Positions 28,912 to 39,860 of a stretch of 64,000 bases of DNA are shown here, in pieces. A model generated the notes under the pieces. It was not told the DNA's origin, made no database searches, and saw only the letters and a program-made list of their open reading frames with translations. Both the position numbers and the translations under genes were made by a program. Position 1 is the first letter of the stretch; each line of letters begins with the position of its first letter. Source of the DNA: Bacteroidetes bacterium GWF2_38_335 (GTDB taxonomy: Bacteria > Bacteroidota > Bacteroidia > Bacteroidales > GWF2-38-335); the NCBI GenBank assembly GCA_001769535.1, contig MEOH01000024.1:1-64000 (forward strand), given 5' to 3'.

Positions 28912-30117
28912 TCAGTTAATATTTATTTTTGTGCTATCCGTTGGAAATGTATTGATTTGTACAGGTTCTTTAAAAAACTCAAGGGCTCTTAAACTTATAG
29001 TGTATGTGTTTGTATAATAGAACTTTATTATTTTGTCGTAGGTAATTCCGCTTTCAGCCATTTTCATGGCGCCCTCCTGGCATAATCCTGTTCCATGTCC
29101 ATATCCCCTGCCTTTCATTATTAAATTATTGCCCTCTGCAGTCAGGGTAAAATAGGTTGATTTCAATCCCCAGTCGGTTCTGATTCTCTTAAGCGGTATC
29201 GTTTGACCGTTATATTCATAATTGGCTTTCCTTATTTCCTGGTAAAAGTTGAAGTCACTGGCTTTTGCAGGCTCAGTCACCGTAAGATTGCTTTTTTTCA
29301 GATATACTTTCCATTGGTCAGCTGTAATGGTTTTTTGCCAGGTGGCATTGAATGAACCGGTGCAATAGGGGTCGCGGACAGACCTCAGGTAACTCAGATG
29401 TTTTAACCAAACATCTTCGCAGTTGGCAGTCATTCCCCCGCAATTGGAATGAAAGGCAGCGGTAATCAGGTTCAGTGTTGTATCAACAATGATCAGTCCC
29501 TTGGTTGAAATAGTTGAACTGTAAATTTCGGGGTTTTTATGACATTTGCTTTTGTAGGCCTGACAATGAACGCCATCACACAAATTGAATCCCTCTGAAA
29601 CGTGTCGGTCAAAATTCGACAAAGCATATGTCCGGCATATAATTGCCTGTGATTTGTAATATTCATTGTGGGCTTTACTGCCGCCTTCTGATTCAACAAC
29701 TCCGGCTATATAATTTTCAAGCTCCACATGGTTCACTAACAACAGCTTTTTGTATAAAATAGTGACCCTGAGATCGTTTTCATATTCACGGGTATTTATA
29801 TCAGGGAAAACGGGTTTGATTTTGAAACTGCAAGAATTATTTTCACCAATAAAATATACATCTCCAAAATTCCCGAAATTTTTATCCAGTGATTTGATGT
29901 TCACTGAGTCACCAAGCAGGGCAATGTAAATAACATCATTTTGCAATATTATATTTTTTACGCTGTTATCGCCTGTGAACTCATAATTTCCTTTAACGGG
30001 TGTAAAGACAAAGGTTTTTACATTACTTTCAGAATAAATGCCAATGTTTATCCGTTGCGAAACCGAAACCGATATATAAATAAAACATACTATAAAAAGT
30101 TTAAACCTTAAGGCCAT
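28912..30117 (-). CDS. SpoIID/LytB domain protein
   Basis: LENYIAGVVESEGGSKAHNEYYKSQAIICRTYAL; GRGYGHGTGLCQEGA. Confidence 0.88.
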   Translation of the reverse strand: MALRFKLFIVCFIYISVSVSQRINIGIYSESNVKTFVFTPVKGNYEFTGDNSVKNIILQNDVIYIALLGDSVNIKSLDKNFGNFGDVYFIGENNSCSFKIKPVFPDINTREYENDLRVTILYKKLLLVNHVELENYIAGVVESEGGSKAHNEYYKSQAIICRTYALSNFDRHVSEGFNLCDGVHCQAYKSKCHKNPEIYSSTISTKGLIIVDTTLNLITAAFHSNCGGMTANCEDVWLKHLSYLRSVRDPYCTGSFNATWQKTITADQWKVYLKKSNLTVTEPAKASDFNFYQEIRKANYEYNGQTIPLKRIRTDWGLKSTYFTLTAEGNNLIMKGRGYGHGTGLCQEGAMKMAESGITYDKIIKFYYTNTYTISLRALEFFKEPVQINTFPTDSTKININ

Positions 30118-31246
30118 GCGTTTTATTATTTATCAGTATTTCATGCATTTTTGCTGCGATCCTTTCAGATGCACCTTCGCCTCCCAGCATTTCCTTTAAT
30201 TTTTTGTATTCTGAAAGCATTGTATTTCTGTGGTTTTCATCAAACAATAGTTTATCCAACTCGGTTTTAACCGATATTTTATTCATTTTGTCCTGAATTA
30301 ACTCGGTTACCACTTCTTTGTCCATTATTAAATTAACCAGAGAAATGTATTTGATATCAACCAGATTTTTAGCAATGAAAAAGGTCAGACCTCCGGTTTT
30401 GTAACAAACTGCCTGGGGTAAATCAAATAAAGCAGTCTCGAGTGTAGCAGTACCTGAGGTAATCAGTCCCGCTTGCGATAATCGAAGAATCTCATAAGTT
30501 TTTGCAAAAAGCACTTTGATTGGGCTGTCTTTCAGTATTTTATCATAAAAATCTTTTCCAAGAGCTGAAACCCCTGCGACCACAAACTGGTAGCCGGGGT
30601 AAAATTCCTGCAATGATGCCATCACGGGTAACATCTTTTTGACTTCCTGTTTTCTGCTTCCTGCAAGCAATGCGATCATTGGCTTGTCTTCCAGATTGTT
30701 TTCTGCGATAAAATTATTAAAATCCAGTTTTTTCTTTAATTCCGGTTCAATGGCATCCAGCAGTGGATGTCCCTCGAAAACCACATCCATATCATGCTTT
30801 TTGTAAAAATCTTTTTCAAAGGGAAGTATCACAAACAATTTTGTGACGTATTTTCTGATTTTATGGATTCTTGATTTATGCCAGGCCCAGACAGTGGGAG
30901 AAATGTAGTAAAATACCTTAATGTTGTTTTTAGCGGCAAATTCGGCAATTCTTAAGTTAAACCCGGGGTAATCAACAAGTATCAGTACATCGGGTTTGTA
31001 TTCCAGCAGGTCTTTTTTGCAAAAACTGATATTTTTGAAGATAGTCCGGATATTCAATAAAACCGGAATAAAGCCCATAAACGCCAGATCACGGTAGTGT
31101 TTAACAATCTCACCTCCCTGTTCCTGCATAAGATCGCCTCCCCAGCATCTGAATTGGGAATCAGGATCTTTTTTCCTGAGGTTTTTCATCAGGTTTGAAC
31201 CATGCAGGTCACCCGAAGCTTCGCCGGCAATTACGTAGTATTTCAA
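30101..31246 (-). CDS. lpxB: lipid-A-disaccharide synthase
   Basis: YYVIAGEASGDLHGSNLM; YYISPTVWAW; ALLAGSRKQEV. Confidence 0.95.
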   Translation of the reverse strand: MKYYVIAGEASGDLHGSNLMKNLRKKDPDSQFRCWGGDLMQEQGGEIVKHYRDLAFMGFIPVLLNIRTIFKNISFCKKDLLEYKPDVLILVDYPGFNLRIAEFAAKNNIKVFYYISPTVWAWHKSRIHKIRKYVTKLFVILPFEKDFYKKHDMDVVFEGHPLLDAIEPELKKKLDFNNFIAENNLEDKPMIALLAGSRKQEVKKMLPVMASLQEFYPGYQFVVAGVSALGKDFYDKILKDSPIKVLFAKTYEILRLSQAGLITSGTATLETALFDLPQAVCYKTGGLTFFIAKNLVDIKYISLVNLIMDKEVVTELIQDKMNKISVKTELDKLLFDENHRNTMLSEYKKLKEMLGGEGASERIAAKMHEILINNKTHGLKV

Positions 31247-31249
31247 AAA

Positions 31250-31537
31250 TTAAACTACTTTATATATTAATATGAGAATCAGATAAACAAAAGTTGCAAT
31301 CAATACCCCACGCGCACCCAGCAGCAAATTTCTTTTAGTAAAGAAAAAGAAAATACCTATGTTGGGAACAACACAAATACTCACAATCTGTGTGAATATC
31401 TGGTAAGTCGTAGTAATTTTAATAAAATCGGAAAAGCTTATTCCCCGGTATGAGGCAAAATAAACAATAACAAGGATGATCAGCGGAAAAAGCATTCCGA
31501 GTGCAAGTCCTATCCAGAGCTTGTTCAATTTGTTCAT
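31250..31537 (-). CDS. small membrane protein
   Basis: Three hydrophobic segments; sits between lpxB and surE. Confidence 0.65.
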   Translation of the reverse strand: MNKLNKLWIGLALGMLFPLIILVIVYFASYRGISFSDFIKITTTYQIFTQIVSICVVPNIGIFFFFTKRNLLLGARGVLIATFVYLILILIYKVV

Positions 31538-31541
31538 AGAT

Positions 31542-32315
31542 TTATTTTTTTAAATTCCATTTTTTCACCCTGTCAATGCAGTCATATGCAGTGAGGTCAA
31601 CCTGAATGGGAACAATTGTGACATAACCTTTATCGAGAAGCCATTCGTCGGTATCATCGGCATCCGGCTCGAAATTTTTAAAGTACCCTGTGAGCCAGTA
31701 ATAATTTCTTCCCGAAGGGTCGGTGCGCTTGTCATATTCTTCTTTCCACACTCCTTTGGTCATGCGGCATACTTCAATTCCCTTTATTTCATCTTCCAAC
31801 AATTTTGGAATATTTACATTCAGACAGGTACCCTGAGGCAAGCCATCCTTAATGAGGTTTTCCAAAACAATCCTGACATATTTTTGGCTAACAGAAAAAT
31901 CGGCAACGGGTGAATGATCCAGAAGTGAAAATCCCGCCGAGGGGATGCAATTAAAACACCCTTCAATGGCAGCACCCATGGTTCCCGAATAAATCACACT
32001 GATTGATGCATTTGACCCGTGGTTAATCCCGGACAAAACATAATCAGGCTTGCGTTCCATTAACTGATTTAAAGCAAGCTTTACGCAATCAACCGGAGTC
32101 CCGTTGCATGAATAAACAGTAAGGCCCTCTTCTTTTTTTATCAGTTTTGCCCTGATGGGTGTCACTATTGAGATGGCATGCGACATTCCCGATTCACCTT
32201 TTTCAGGTGCCACAACAAAAACTTCCCCAAACTCTCTGGCTACACTGATCAGCATTTGCAATCCGGAGGCAAAAACCCCGTCGTCATTTGATACGAGTAT
32301 CAGCGGTTTGTTCAT
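31542..32315 (-). CDS. surE: 5'/3'-nucleotidase SurE
   Basis: LVSNDDGVFASGLQML; SGINHGSNASISVIYSGTMGAA. Confidence 0.95.
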   Translation of the reverse strand: MNKPLILVSNDDGVFASGLQMLISVAREFGEVFVVAPEKGESGMSHAISIVTPIRAKLIKKEEGLTVYSCNGTPVDCVKLALNQLMERKPDYVLSGINHGSNASISVIYSGTMGAAIEGCFNCIPSAGFSLLDHSPVADFSVSQKYVRIVLENLIKDGLPQGTCLNVNIPKLLEDEIKGIEVCRMTKGVWKEEYDKRTDPSGRNYYWLTGYFKNFEPDADDTDEWLLDKGYVTIVPIQVDLTAYDCIDRVKKWNLKK

Positions 32316-32494
32316 ATAATTAATGGTCTCTTTTTTAATGATTACAAATATAAGTGTACGGCATGTTTATTTTTAATTCGTGATAAAAATGTTATTAAGT
32401 AATGATGTTGATAAGTGAACTCTGATCATTTTTTGAATGGTAATAAAATCTTATTTTGCTACATTTGTAATTCAATTTTTAATGTTTTTCTGAT

Positions 32495-34948
32495 ATGAAG
32501 ATTTCATTTAACTGGTTAAAGTCATACATCAATCTGGATATTGAATCCTCCAAAGTAGCTCAGATACTTACAGATATCGGGCTTGAAGTAAGTGCTGTTG
32601 AAGAGTATCAAACTATAAAAGGAGGGCTTGAGGGAATCGTGATCGGGAAGGTGCTTACCTGCCAAAGACATGCCAATGCCGATAAATTAAGTCTTACCAC
32701 CGTTGATATTGGTGGCGCTGAACCCTTGCATATCGTTTGCGGAGCCCCCAACGTGGAAGCCGGCCAGAAAGTGGTGGTTGCCATTGCAGGAGCTGTTCTT
32801 TATTCTGGAAATGAAAGTTTTACCATTAAGAAAACCAAAATCAGGGGCGAAATGTCTGAGGGGATGATCTGTGCCGAAGATGAAATAGGCCTTGGTACTT
32901 CACATGCCGGAATTATGGTTCTGCCAAATGATGCCCGTCCCGGAATGCCTGCCAGGGATTATTTTAATATTGAATCGGACACTGTTTTTGAAGTTGAACT
33001 TACTCCAAACAGAATTGATGCTGCATCCCATTATGGTGTGGCGCGCGATGTGGCTGCCTATCTCAGACAGTTTATCGAAGAAATTGAATTAAAAAAGCCA
33101 TCGGTTGAAAATTTTAAAATTGACAACCAAACCAATAAAATTGATATTGTTGTAGAAAACACCGAAGCTTGCCCGCGTTATACAGGCATTACCATATCGG
33201 GTGTTACTGTTTCAGAATCGCCGGAATGGCTTCAGAACAGACTCAAATCAATTGGACAAAAACCAATCAACAATGTGGTAGACATTACCAATTTTGTGCT
33301 ACATGAAATTGGCCACCCCTTGCATGCTTTTGATGCAGATAAAATCTCTGGAAAAAAGGTGATTGTGAAAACAATGCCTGCAGGAACTCCTTTTATCACA
33401 CTGGATAGCGAGAAAAGAGAACTTGGTGAAAATGACCTTATGATCTGCAATGAAAAAGATGGTATGTGTATTGCCGGAGTTTTCGGGGGAATTGGATCGG
33501 GAGTGACAAGTGAAACTAAAAATATATTTCTTGAGTCGGCCTATTTCAATCCTGTTTATGTCAGAAAAACCGCAAAAAAACACATGCTCAGTACTGATGC
33601 ATCATTCAGGTTTGAAAGAGGTGCTGACCCAAATATAACTGTTTATGCGCTCAAAAGAGCCGCTATGATGATCAGGGAAATGGCCGATGGAAAAATATCT
33701 TCCGATATTATTGATGTTTACCCCAAACCCGTAAAGAAAGCTTCTGTTGAACTGCTTTTTGCAGATCTTTTCAGACTTATCGGTCAGGAAATTGAAAGAA
33801 CCCGCATTAAATCAATACTTACCAGTCTGGATATCACCATTATCGCTGAAAAGGAAAAGGGCTTACTGCTTGATATTCCAACTTACCGTGTTGATGTAAG
33901 AAGGTCAGCTGATGTTATTGAAGAAATCCTGAGGATTTATGGATATAACAGTATTGAGGTGTCAAACAGCGTTAATTCAACTTTATCATATACAAAAAAA
34001 CCTGATAAAGAAACTGTTTCAAATATTGCATCCGGATTTTTAACCAGCAACGGTTTCAATGAAATCATGTCCAATTCTTTAACCAGTTCACTGTATTACG
34101 AGAATTGTATTGATTATCCTGCTGAAAAGCTTGTCATGCTTTTTAATCCATTAAGTCAGGATCTCAATTGTATGAGACAAAATCTTTTGTTTGGCGGACT
34201 GGAAGCAATTGCACATAACATCAACCGTAAAAATCAGGATCTGCGGCTATATGAGATTGGCAAATGCTATTATAAGGAACCGGCTTCTGCAAAGGAAAAT
34301 CCAAGGGATAATTACACCGAAGAAGAACACCTTACTCTTTTTATCACCGGAAATAAAGAAACCGAGAACTGGGTTACCATACAGGAACCCGGAAATTTCT
34401 TTTATCTTAAGGCATATGTTGAGAACCTCCTTAAGCGTTTTGGTGTGTACATTGATAACCTTGTTGCCGAAGAAATTGAGCAGGGAGTCATCAGCGAAGG
34501 ACTTGTATATAAATTCAATAACCTTACCATCCTGAAAATTGGCAAAATAGATAAACAAGTTTGTAAAAAGTTTGATATTGATGCAGATGTATTTTACTGC
34601 GATATTTTCTGGTTTAATGTAATTGAATTATTGAAGTCACATACCATTAAATTCCAGGAACTTCCTAAATTCCCTGCAGTGAAAAGGGATTTGGCACTGC
34701 TTATTGATAAGAATGTAAGATTTAATGAGATAAAGGAAATTGCATTTAAAACAGAAACAAGCCTGTTGAAAAAGGTGAGTATGTTCGATTTGTATGAGGG
34801 TGAAAAACTTGGAAACGACAAAAAATCCTATGCGGTAAGCTTTATTCTTCAGGATAATAATGCAACATTAACAGAAAAGCAGATTGAAAAAACAATGAAC
34901 CGGCTGATTAAGGCTTATGAGGAAAGATTGCATGCTAAGATCAGGTAG
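32495..34948 (+). CDS. pheT: phenylalanyl-tRNA synthetase beta subunit
   Basis: MKISFNWLKSYINL; tRNA-binding, B3/B4, B5 and C-terminal FDX domains. Confidence 0.96.
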   Translation: MKISFNWLKSYINLDIESSKVAQILTDIGLEVSAVEEYQTIKGGLEGIVIGKVLTCQRHANADKLSLTTVDIGGAEPLHIVCGAPNVEAGQKVVVAIAGAVLYSGNESFTIKKTKIRGEMSEGMICAEDEIGLGTSHAGIMVLPNDARPGMPARDYFNIESDTVFEVELTPNRIDAASHYGVARDVAAYLRQFIEEIELKKPSVENFKIDNQTNKIDIVVENTEACPRYTGITISGVTVSESPEWLQNRLKSIGQKPINNVVDITNFVLHEIGHPLHAFDADKISGKKVIVKTMPAGTPFITLDSEKRELGENDLMICNEKDGMCIAGVFGGIGSGVTSETKNIFLESAYFNPVYVRKTAKKHMLSTDASFRFERGADPNITVYALKRAAMMIREMADGKISSDIIDVYPKPVKKASVELLFADLFRLIGQEIERTRIKSILTSLDITIIAEKEKGLLLDIPTYRVDVRRSADVIEEILRIYGYNSIEVSNSVNSTLSYTKKPDKETVSNIASGFLTSNGFNEIMSNSLTSSLYYENCIDYPAEKLVMLFNPLSQDLNCMRQNLLFGGLEAIAHNINRKNQDLRLYEIGKCYYKEPASAKENPRDNYTEEEHLTLFITGNKETENWVTIQEPGNFFYLKAYVENLLKRFGVYIDNLVAEEIEQGVISEGLVYKFNNLTILKIGKIDKQVCKKFDIDADVFYCDIFWFNVIELLKSHTIKFQELPKFPAVKRDLALLIDKNVRFNEIKEIAFKTETSLLKKVSMFDLYEGEKLGNDKKSYAVSFILQDNNATLTEKQIEKTMNRLIKAYEERLHAKIR

Positions 34949-36883
34949 TTAATCAATTTCCTCTATTTCAAGGATTTCCTCAGCAGGGTTTTCAAGATTT
35001 TCGGGTACTTTATCAAGGTCTTCTATAACCGGAATTGTTCCGTCGTCTTCTTTTTTTGCTTTCTTTTCAAGTTCAGTTGCTTTTGTAAACCCCGACCAAA
35101 TAAAAATATCCGGTTTCTTTTTTGGTCTGTGCTGATCGAGCCAGATAAAACCGGGAAGTCTTAATTTTTCTGCCGGCTCATAGTTTAACGGTGTTACTTT
35201 CCCGTCACTGGCAGGTTTGAAATGGATTTTATCCACTTCTCCTTCTTTCATGTAAATGATCATTTGGCTGCATTCAACGTTATTGACACCAAGCAATTGG
35301 TCGTCATAAGTGGAATCGGGGTTTTCGCCATCATCTTTAATAAAATACAATGCCCGGCTGTTTCCATCCACATTTATGCGTGTTATCTCCCTGTCCTTAA
35401 CAAAGGCAAGCATGTATTTCCCTTTGATCTGATTATATCTTGAAGAATCTTCATCCACAATGATCATGGCATCCTCGCGCATGTAAACTTTTTCAAGCTC
35501 ATTATTTTTCGTGTGCATTTCTATGAACTTTCCCGTCAACTGATTTTTCTCTGACCAAAGCACCGGTTCATGGTACAACTGCATAACCGAATCGCGTGTT
35601 GAATATACAAGCGAATCACATTTTCCCTGAAAATCAGATTTAAAAAGTTTACACCTGTAATGTCCTCTGACAAGTTTAAATTCCATTACCGAATCTACGA
35701 ATTGATAATAATCTGTTCGCGGAGTAAAATTTATTATTGTGTCGGATGGAATGCGCACAATACTGTCGTTCAAAGCTGTGGTATCACTGAAGACAAAGAC
35801 TGTATCGGGAATTTGCAGGTAAACAGTGTCTATTTTAATCAGTAGGGTATCTTTGGAAACAGGGTCGATTTTCCAGGGTTTGAAATTGAGCGAATCCTTA
35901 ATAATCAAAGGGATTCTCATGTTTTTCACTGTATCGGAAAAGGTGTGCATTCTGAGTGTATCTGAGTGCAGATACATTGAATCTTTATCCATGATGTGCG
36001 TAAAAACCGCATTGCCGGTAAACAGCGATTTTTCGGGCGATTGAAAGTAAATCCCGTAATCTCCGCCCAGGATGATCTTTTCAGTGGTATCCACCAGGGT
36101 TACATTTCTAAAAGCCTCACCATAACCCTTACCCCGATCGTAGTATAAACTATCTCCCCGCAAGGTCTGTGATTTGTTTTCCAGAAAAGCATTTTGACTG
36201 AATTGAGAAATGTCCTTTTTTGTGTCGTACCAGCCGTTTTCGCAATAAATATATCCCGAGTCGCTGAAAATTTCTGTGGGACCAAAAAAGTATGCGATTT
36301 CTGAGGGTGTGTGATACTTTAATGTATCGCAATACATTGTGTATTTGGGATTAATAAGAACAACACTGTCTTTAAAAAACAGCAGTTTATCATTGGCGTA
36401 ATAGTATCCGATTTTGCTTGAAAGGTCGTTGTTGTTATTTACTATTCGTGCGGTATAATTATAATAACCGATATTAAGGTTGCGGTCATAATCAAGTGAA
36501 TCGGTAAGCAGCGTAATTTCATTATCTGCAAGTCTCACCTTATTTCTGATTTTCGCCATTTTTGTTTCGCCGTCATATTTCAGGAATTTTCCTGACAGAC
36601 TAAGGGTATCACCCTGCTTAATAAAAACTTTACCAAATGCATCAAGTGCATTTTTGTCTTTATAGAAATAGGCACTGTCGCAGTACATCAATGCCTGGTC
36701 GTGTTTAAAAATGACATTACCTTTTAATTTCTGGAATTCGCCTTCTTTTTTGGAATATTCAAGGGAATTTGCATTAAGGATTTCGATTTTTGTTGTATCC
36801 TTTTCGGTCTTTTCTTCCTGAGAAAAGGAAAAAAGAGACAGAAAGGCAAAAGCCAGTAATATGTAGTTTTTTACGGGGGGCAT
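34949..36883 (-). CDS. OstA/LptA-like protein
   Basis: Signal peptide; LKGNVIFKHDQALMYCDSAYFYKDKNALDAFGKVFIKQGDTL OstA-type repeats. Confidence 0.8.
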   Translation of the reverse strand: MPPVKNYILLAFAFLSLFSFSQEEKTEKDTTKIEILNANSLEYSKKEGEFQKLKGNVIFKHDQALMYCDSAYFYKDKNALDAFGKVFIKQGDTLSLSGKFLKYDGETKMAKIRNKVRLADNEITLLTDSLDYDRNLNIGYYNYTARIVNNNNDLSSKIGYYYANDKLLFFKDSVVLINPKYTMYCDTLKYHTPSEIAYFFGPTEIFSDSGYIYCENGWYDTKKDISQFSQNAFLENKSQTLRGDSLYYDRGKGYGEAFRNVTLVDTTEKIILGGDYGIYFQSPEKSLFTGNAVFTHIMDKDSMYLHSDTLRMHTFSDTVKNMRIPLIIKDSLNFKPWKIDPVSKDTLLIKIDTVYLQIPDTVFVFSDTTALNDSIVRIPSDTIINFTPRTDYYQFVDSVMEFKLVRGHYRCKLFKSDFQGKCDSLVYSTRDSVMQLYHEPVLWSEKNQLTGKFIEMHTKNNELEKVYMREDAMIIVDEDSSRYNQIKGKYMLAFVKDREITRINVDGNSRALYFIKDDGENPDSTYDDQLLGVNNVECSQMIIYMKEGEVDKIHFKPASDGKVTPLNYEPAEKLRLPGFIWLDQHRPKKKPDIFIWSGFTKATELEKKAKKEDDGTIPVIEDLDKVPENLENPAEEILEIEEID

Positions 36884-36887
36884 TGCC

Positions 36888-37859
36888 CTAGATTTCTTTA
36901 ATCAATTGATCAACAATATTATCAACTGAGATGCCTTCGGCTTCAGCTTTATAGTTTTTCACCACCCTGTGTCGGATGATGGGTTTTGCAACCGCAATGA
37001 CATCTTCAATATCGGGAGAATATTTTCCCTGAAGCAAGGCGTGGGTTTTTGCCCCGATGATCAGATATTGCGAAGCCCTTGGTCCGGCGCCCCAGTTAAA
37101 AAACTCATTTACGATGGGTTTTGAGGATTTTAAATTGGGTCTTGTTGAGGTGGCCAGCGTTACCGCAAAATTCATCACATTATCATTTACAGGAATTCTT
37201 TTGATAAGTTCCTGGAAATATACGATTTGTTCTGCAGTCATAACCTTATTGAGGTTTGCCTTATAATCGGAGGTTGTTTGTTTAACGATTTTTATTTCTT
37301 CATCATAAGAAGGGTAGTCGAGCCAGATGCTGAACATGAACCGGTCGAGCTGTGCTTCGGGCAGTGGATAGGTACCTTCCTGTTCGATGGGGTTTTGTGT
37401 GGCCATCACAAAGAAAGGGCGTTCAAGGTCGAAATGTCTTCCGGCAGCAGTGACAGTTCTTTCCTGCATGGCTTCGAGGAGTGCTGATTGGGTTTTAGGC
37501 GGAGTACGGTTTATTTCGTCGGCCAGAATAAAGTTTGCAAACAGCGGGCCTTTAATAAATTTAAATTGTTTTGTCTCATCCAGAATTTCGGTTCCGATAA
37601 TATCTGAAGGCATGAGGTCAGGCGTAAACTGTATCCTGTTGAACCGCAACCCGAGCACATCGGCAATGGTTGTAACCAGAAGTGTTTTTGCCAACCCCGG
37701 CACCCCGATAAGCAGGCAATGGCCATTACTGAAGATGGAGATTACCACTTCCCTGATAATCTGATCCTGTCCAACGATTACTTTTCCGACTTCCTTAATC
37801 AGTTGTTCGTGAGCTACCCTGAGGGCATCTACAGCTTCTACATCGTTCCTGAAATTCAT
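36888..37859 (-). CDS. MoxR-family AAA ATPase
   Basis: LIGVPGLAKTLL; LADEINRTPPKTQSALLEAMQE. Confidence 0.93.
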   Translation of the reverse strand: MNFRNDVEAVDALRVAHEQLIKEVGKVIVGQDQIIREVVISIFSNGHCLLIGVPGLAKTLLVTTIADVLGLRFNRIQFTPDLMPSDIIGTEILDETKQFKFIKGPLFANFILADEINRTPPKTQSALLEAMQERTVTAAGRHFDLERPFFVMATQNPIEQEGTYPLPEAQLDRFMFSIWLDYPSYDEEIKIVKQTTSDYKANLNKVMTAEQIVYFQELIKRIPVNDNVMNFAVTLATSTRPNLKSSKPIVNEFFNWGAGPRASQYLIIGAKTHALLQGKYSPDIEDVIAVAKPIIRHRVVKNYKAEAEGISVDNIVDQLIKEI

Positions 37860-37972
37860 TATTATGGTTTTTTAAAACAGACTACAAATATAGCTTTATA
37901 ATTTTTAACGTGAAACAGGTTTCATAACCATTAAAAACGCATTTATATATAGTTTGTTGTCGTATTGGAAAA

Positions 37973-37999
37973 AAAAAAGCCGCACTAAGCGGCTTTTTT
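37973..37999 (-). terminator. Rho-independent terminator
   Basis: AAAAAAGCCGCACTAAGCGGCTTTTTT. Confidence 0.85.
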
Positions 38000-38020
38000 G
38001 AGATATAAAAAAACTTAAGG

Positions 38021-39745
38021 TTATTTTACAATACTTTTGAAAGTATCATCGCCGAAGAATTTAAAGAATTCCATGTCTTTCTTAGCTTTTTCGGCAAAAG
38101 AAGCATCTTTAGAAACGGCAGCTCTGAGGTTATTGAACATTACGTCTGAGTCACCTTTTCTTGCACCGGCAACAGCTTTCAGGTAATACATGATAGCCTG
38201 ATCGTTATTTTCTGCACAGTCAATTTTCTTAATGGCTTCGTCCTGTTTGCCATTCAGAACAAGAGCAAGAGCTCCGTTGAATGTACATTCTGAACCAAAG
38301 AATCCAACTGCAGCTTCGTAATTTGCTTTTTTAATGTTTACGATACCGAGGTTGTAATTAACTTCATTTCCGGCACCACTTGCAGATTTGAATTTGGTTT
38401 CAGCATCGGGTACATTGCCTTCCATCAGTGAAACAACACCAAGGTTGTTCTGGATAATAGTGTTCTTATCGTCAAGTTTTCTTGCTTCTTCGAAAGCACT
38501 TTTTGCATCACTTACTTTGTTCAGCATGATGTAAGCCATACCAACGTTGTTGTGACCTCTCCAATCGTTGCTGAATTTTTTAGCATAAAACTGATAGACT
38601 TTCAGTTTCCTGTTTGCATCTTTGGTTAAGGTTGCAGTGTAAAGAATTTCTTCAGCTTTCAGTGAATCAGGATTGGTATCAAATAACATGTTTAATTCTT
38701 CATCTGAATGACCAACGTGATCAATGTTAAGACCGATAACTGAACGTCTCTGTTGTGGCAGAACGTCTTTTTTCAGTTCGAGATAAACAGTAGCCAGTTT
38801 TTTCAGTTCTCTTTCTCTAACTTCAAGGTCAGAATGCATTTTAAGAACATTCAAAATCACATCTTTATCAGGTAATGTAGAAGCTTTCAAAGCTGCTTCG
38901 AAACCTGCCCAGTCTTCGTCAGTTGTTTTTGCACTAACAAATCCCTGTTCTTTTACTTTTTCTATTTTTTTGAAAAGGAAATTCAGAACAAATTCGTTTG
39001 CATTTTTTGCTCTTTTATCAGCCAACGGCTTGTTGATTTCGTCGATGTTTCCGTCCCATGATGCTTTACCATCAACGTTAACACCTTTAATAACGAGTCT
39101 TTCGTTTTTCTGTGATTCATCAATCAGACTTTTCAGGTTCTTAATGTCAGCGCCATTATTTTCGCCTGATTTTGGAGTTGACTGCTGGAGGTTGTAAGCG
39201 ATGTCGCCTTCAACAACTTCAGAAGTAATCCTCTGGAATTTGTCTTTTCCAACAATTGGTCTGGGGTCAATTTTAACGAGAGCAGGAGTAGCAATAACGC
39301 CTTTTCCAATAACCATGGGGTCAAAAGGAACAACTTTGCTTTTCTGTTTTCCAACAATTCTTACTTCCAGATCAGAAATTCTCATTCCGTCAACGAAAGG
39401 AATCTTATGGGTATATGAGAATCCGCCACCTTCTTTGTATTTAATTACGGTATTGTTTTCAGGAACTTTTTCTCCCTGTATTTTTACCATCTGGAATTGA
39501 CTTTCACCACCTTCATATTTCAGAACAGGAGTGAGTTCCAATGTGGCTTTTCTGCCGAAATATTTTACAGGATATTTTCCTGAAATGCTTAATGCAACAC
39601 TGTCAGCGTGCATTTCAAGTGGACTTGGTGAAACGGTGTACTGAACTTCACCGGCCTTTTTCTTCATTTTTTTTAATCCGCCGCAACCGGCCATAAAGAT
39701 CACTGCCAGTAAAATCGCCAAATAGTTAAGTTTAGTATTTCTCAT
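38021..39745 (-). CDS. TPR-containing lipoprotein
   Basis: Lipobox MAGC; TPR-like NNVGMAYIMLNKVSDAKSAFEEARKLD. Confidence 0.75.
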   Translation of the reverse strand: MRNTKLNYLAILLAVIFMAGCGGLKKMKKKAGEVQYTVSPSPLEMHADSVALSISGKYPVKYFGRKATLELTPVLKYEGGESQFQMVKIQGEKVPENNTVIKYKEGGGFSYTHKIPFVDGMRISDLEVRIVGKQKSKVVPFDPMVIGKGVIATPALVKIDPRPIVGKDKFQRITSEVVEGDIAYNLQQSTPKSGENNGADIKNLKSLIDESQKNERLVIKGVNVDGKASWDGNIDEINKPLADKRAKNANEFVLNFLFKKIEKVKEQGFVSAKTTDEDWAGFEAALKASTLPDKDVILNVLKMHSDLEVRERELKKLATVYLELKKDVLPQQRRSVIGLNIDHVGHSDEELNMLFDTNPDSLKAEEILYTATLTKDANRKLKVYQFYAKKFSNDWRGHNNVGMAYIMLNKVSDAKSAFEEARKLDDKNTIIQNNLGVVSLMEGNVPDAETKFKSASGAGNEVNYNLGIVNIKKANYEAAVGFFGSECTFNGALALVLNGKQDEAIKKIDCAENNDQAIMYYLKAVAGARKGDSDVMFNNLRAAVSKDASFAEKAKKDMEFFKFFGDDTFKSIVK

Positions 39746-39860
39746 AACTTCTTAAGTTTGTTATTATTTAGTTTTTTTAAAGCTACAAAATTAACAATGT
39801 TTTCAAAATTACAAAGGATATTTAAATTAAATTCACTTTTTTTATTTCTATTGAATTGAA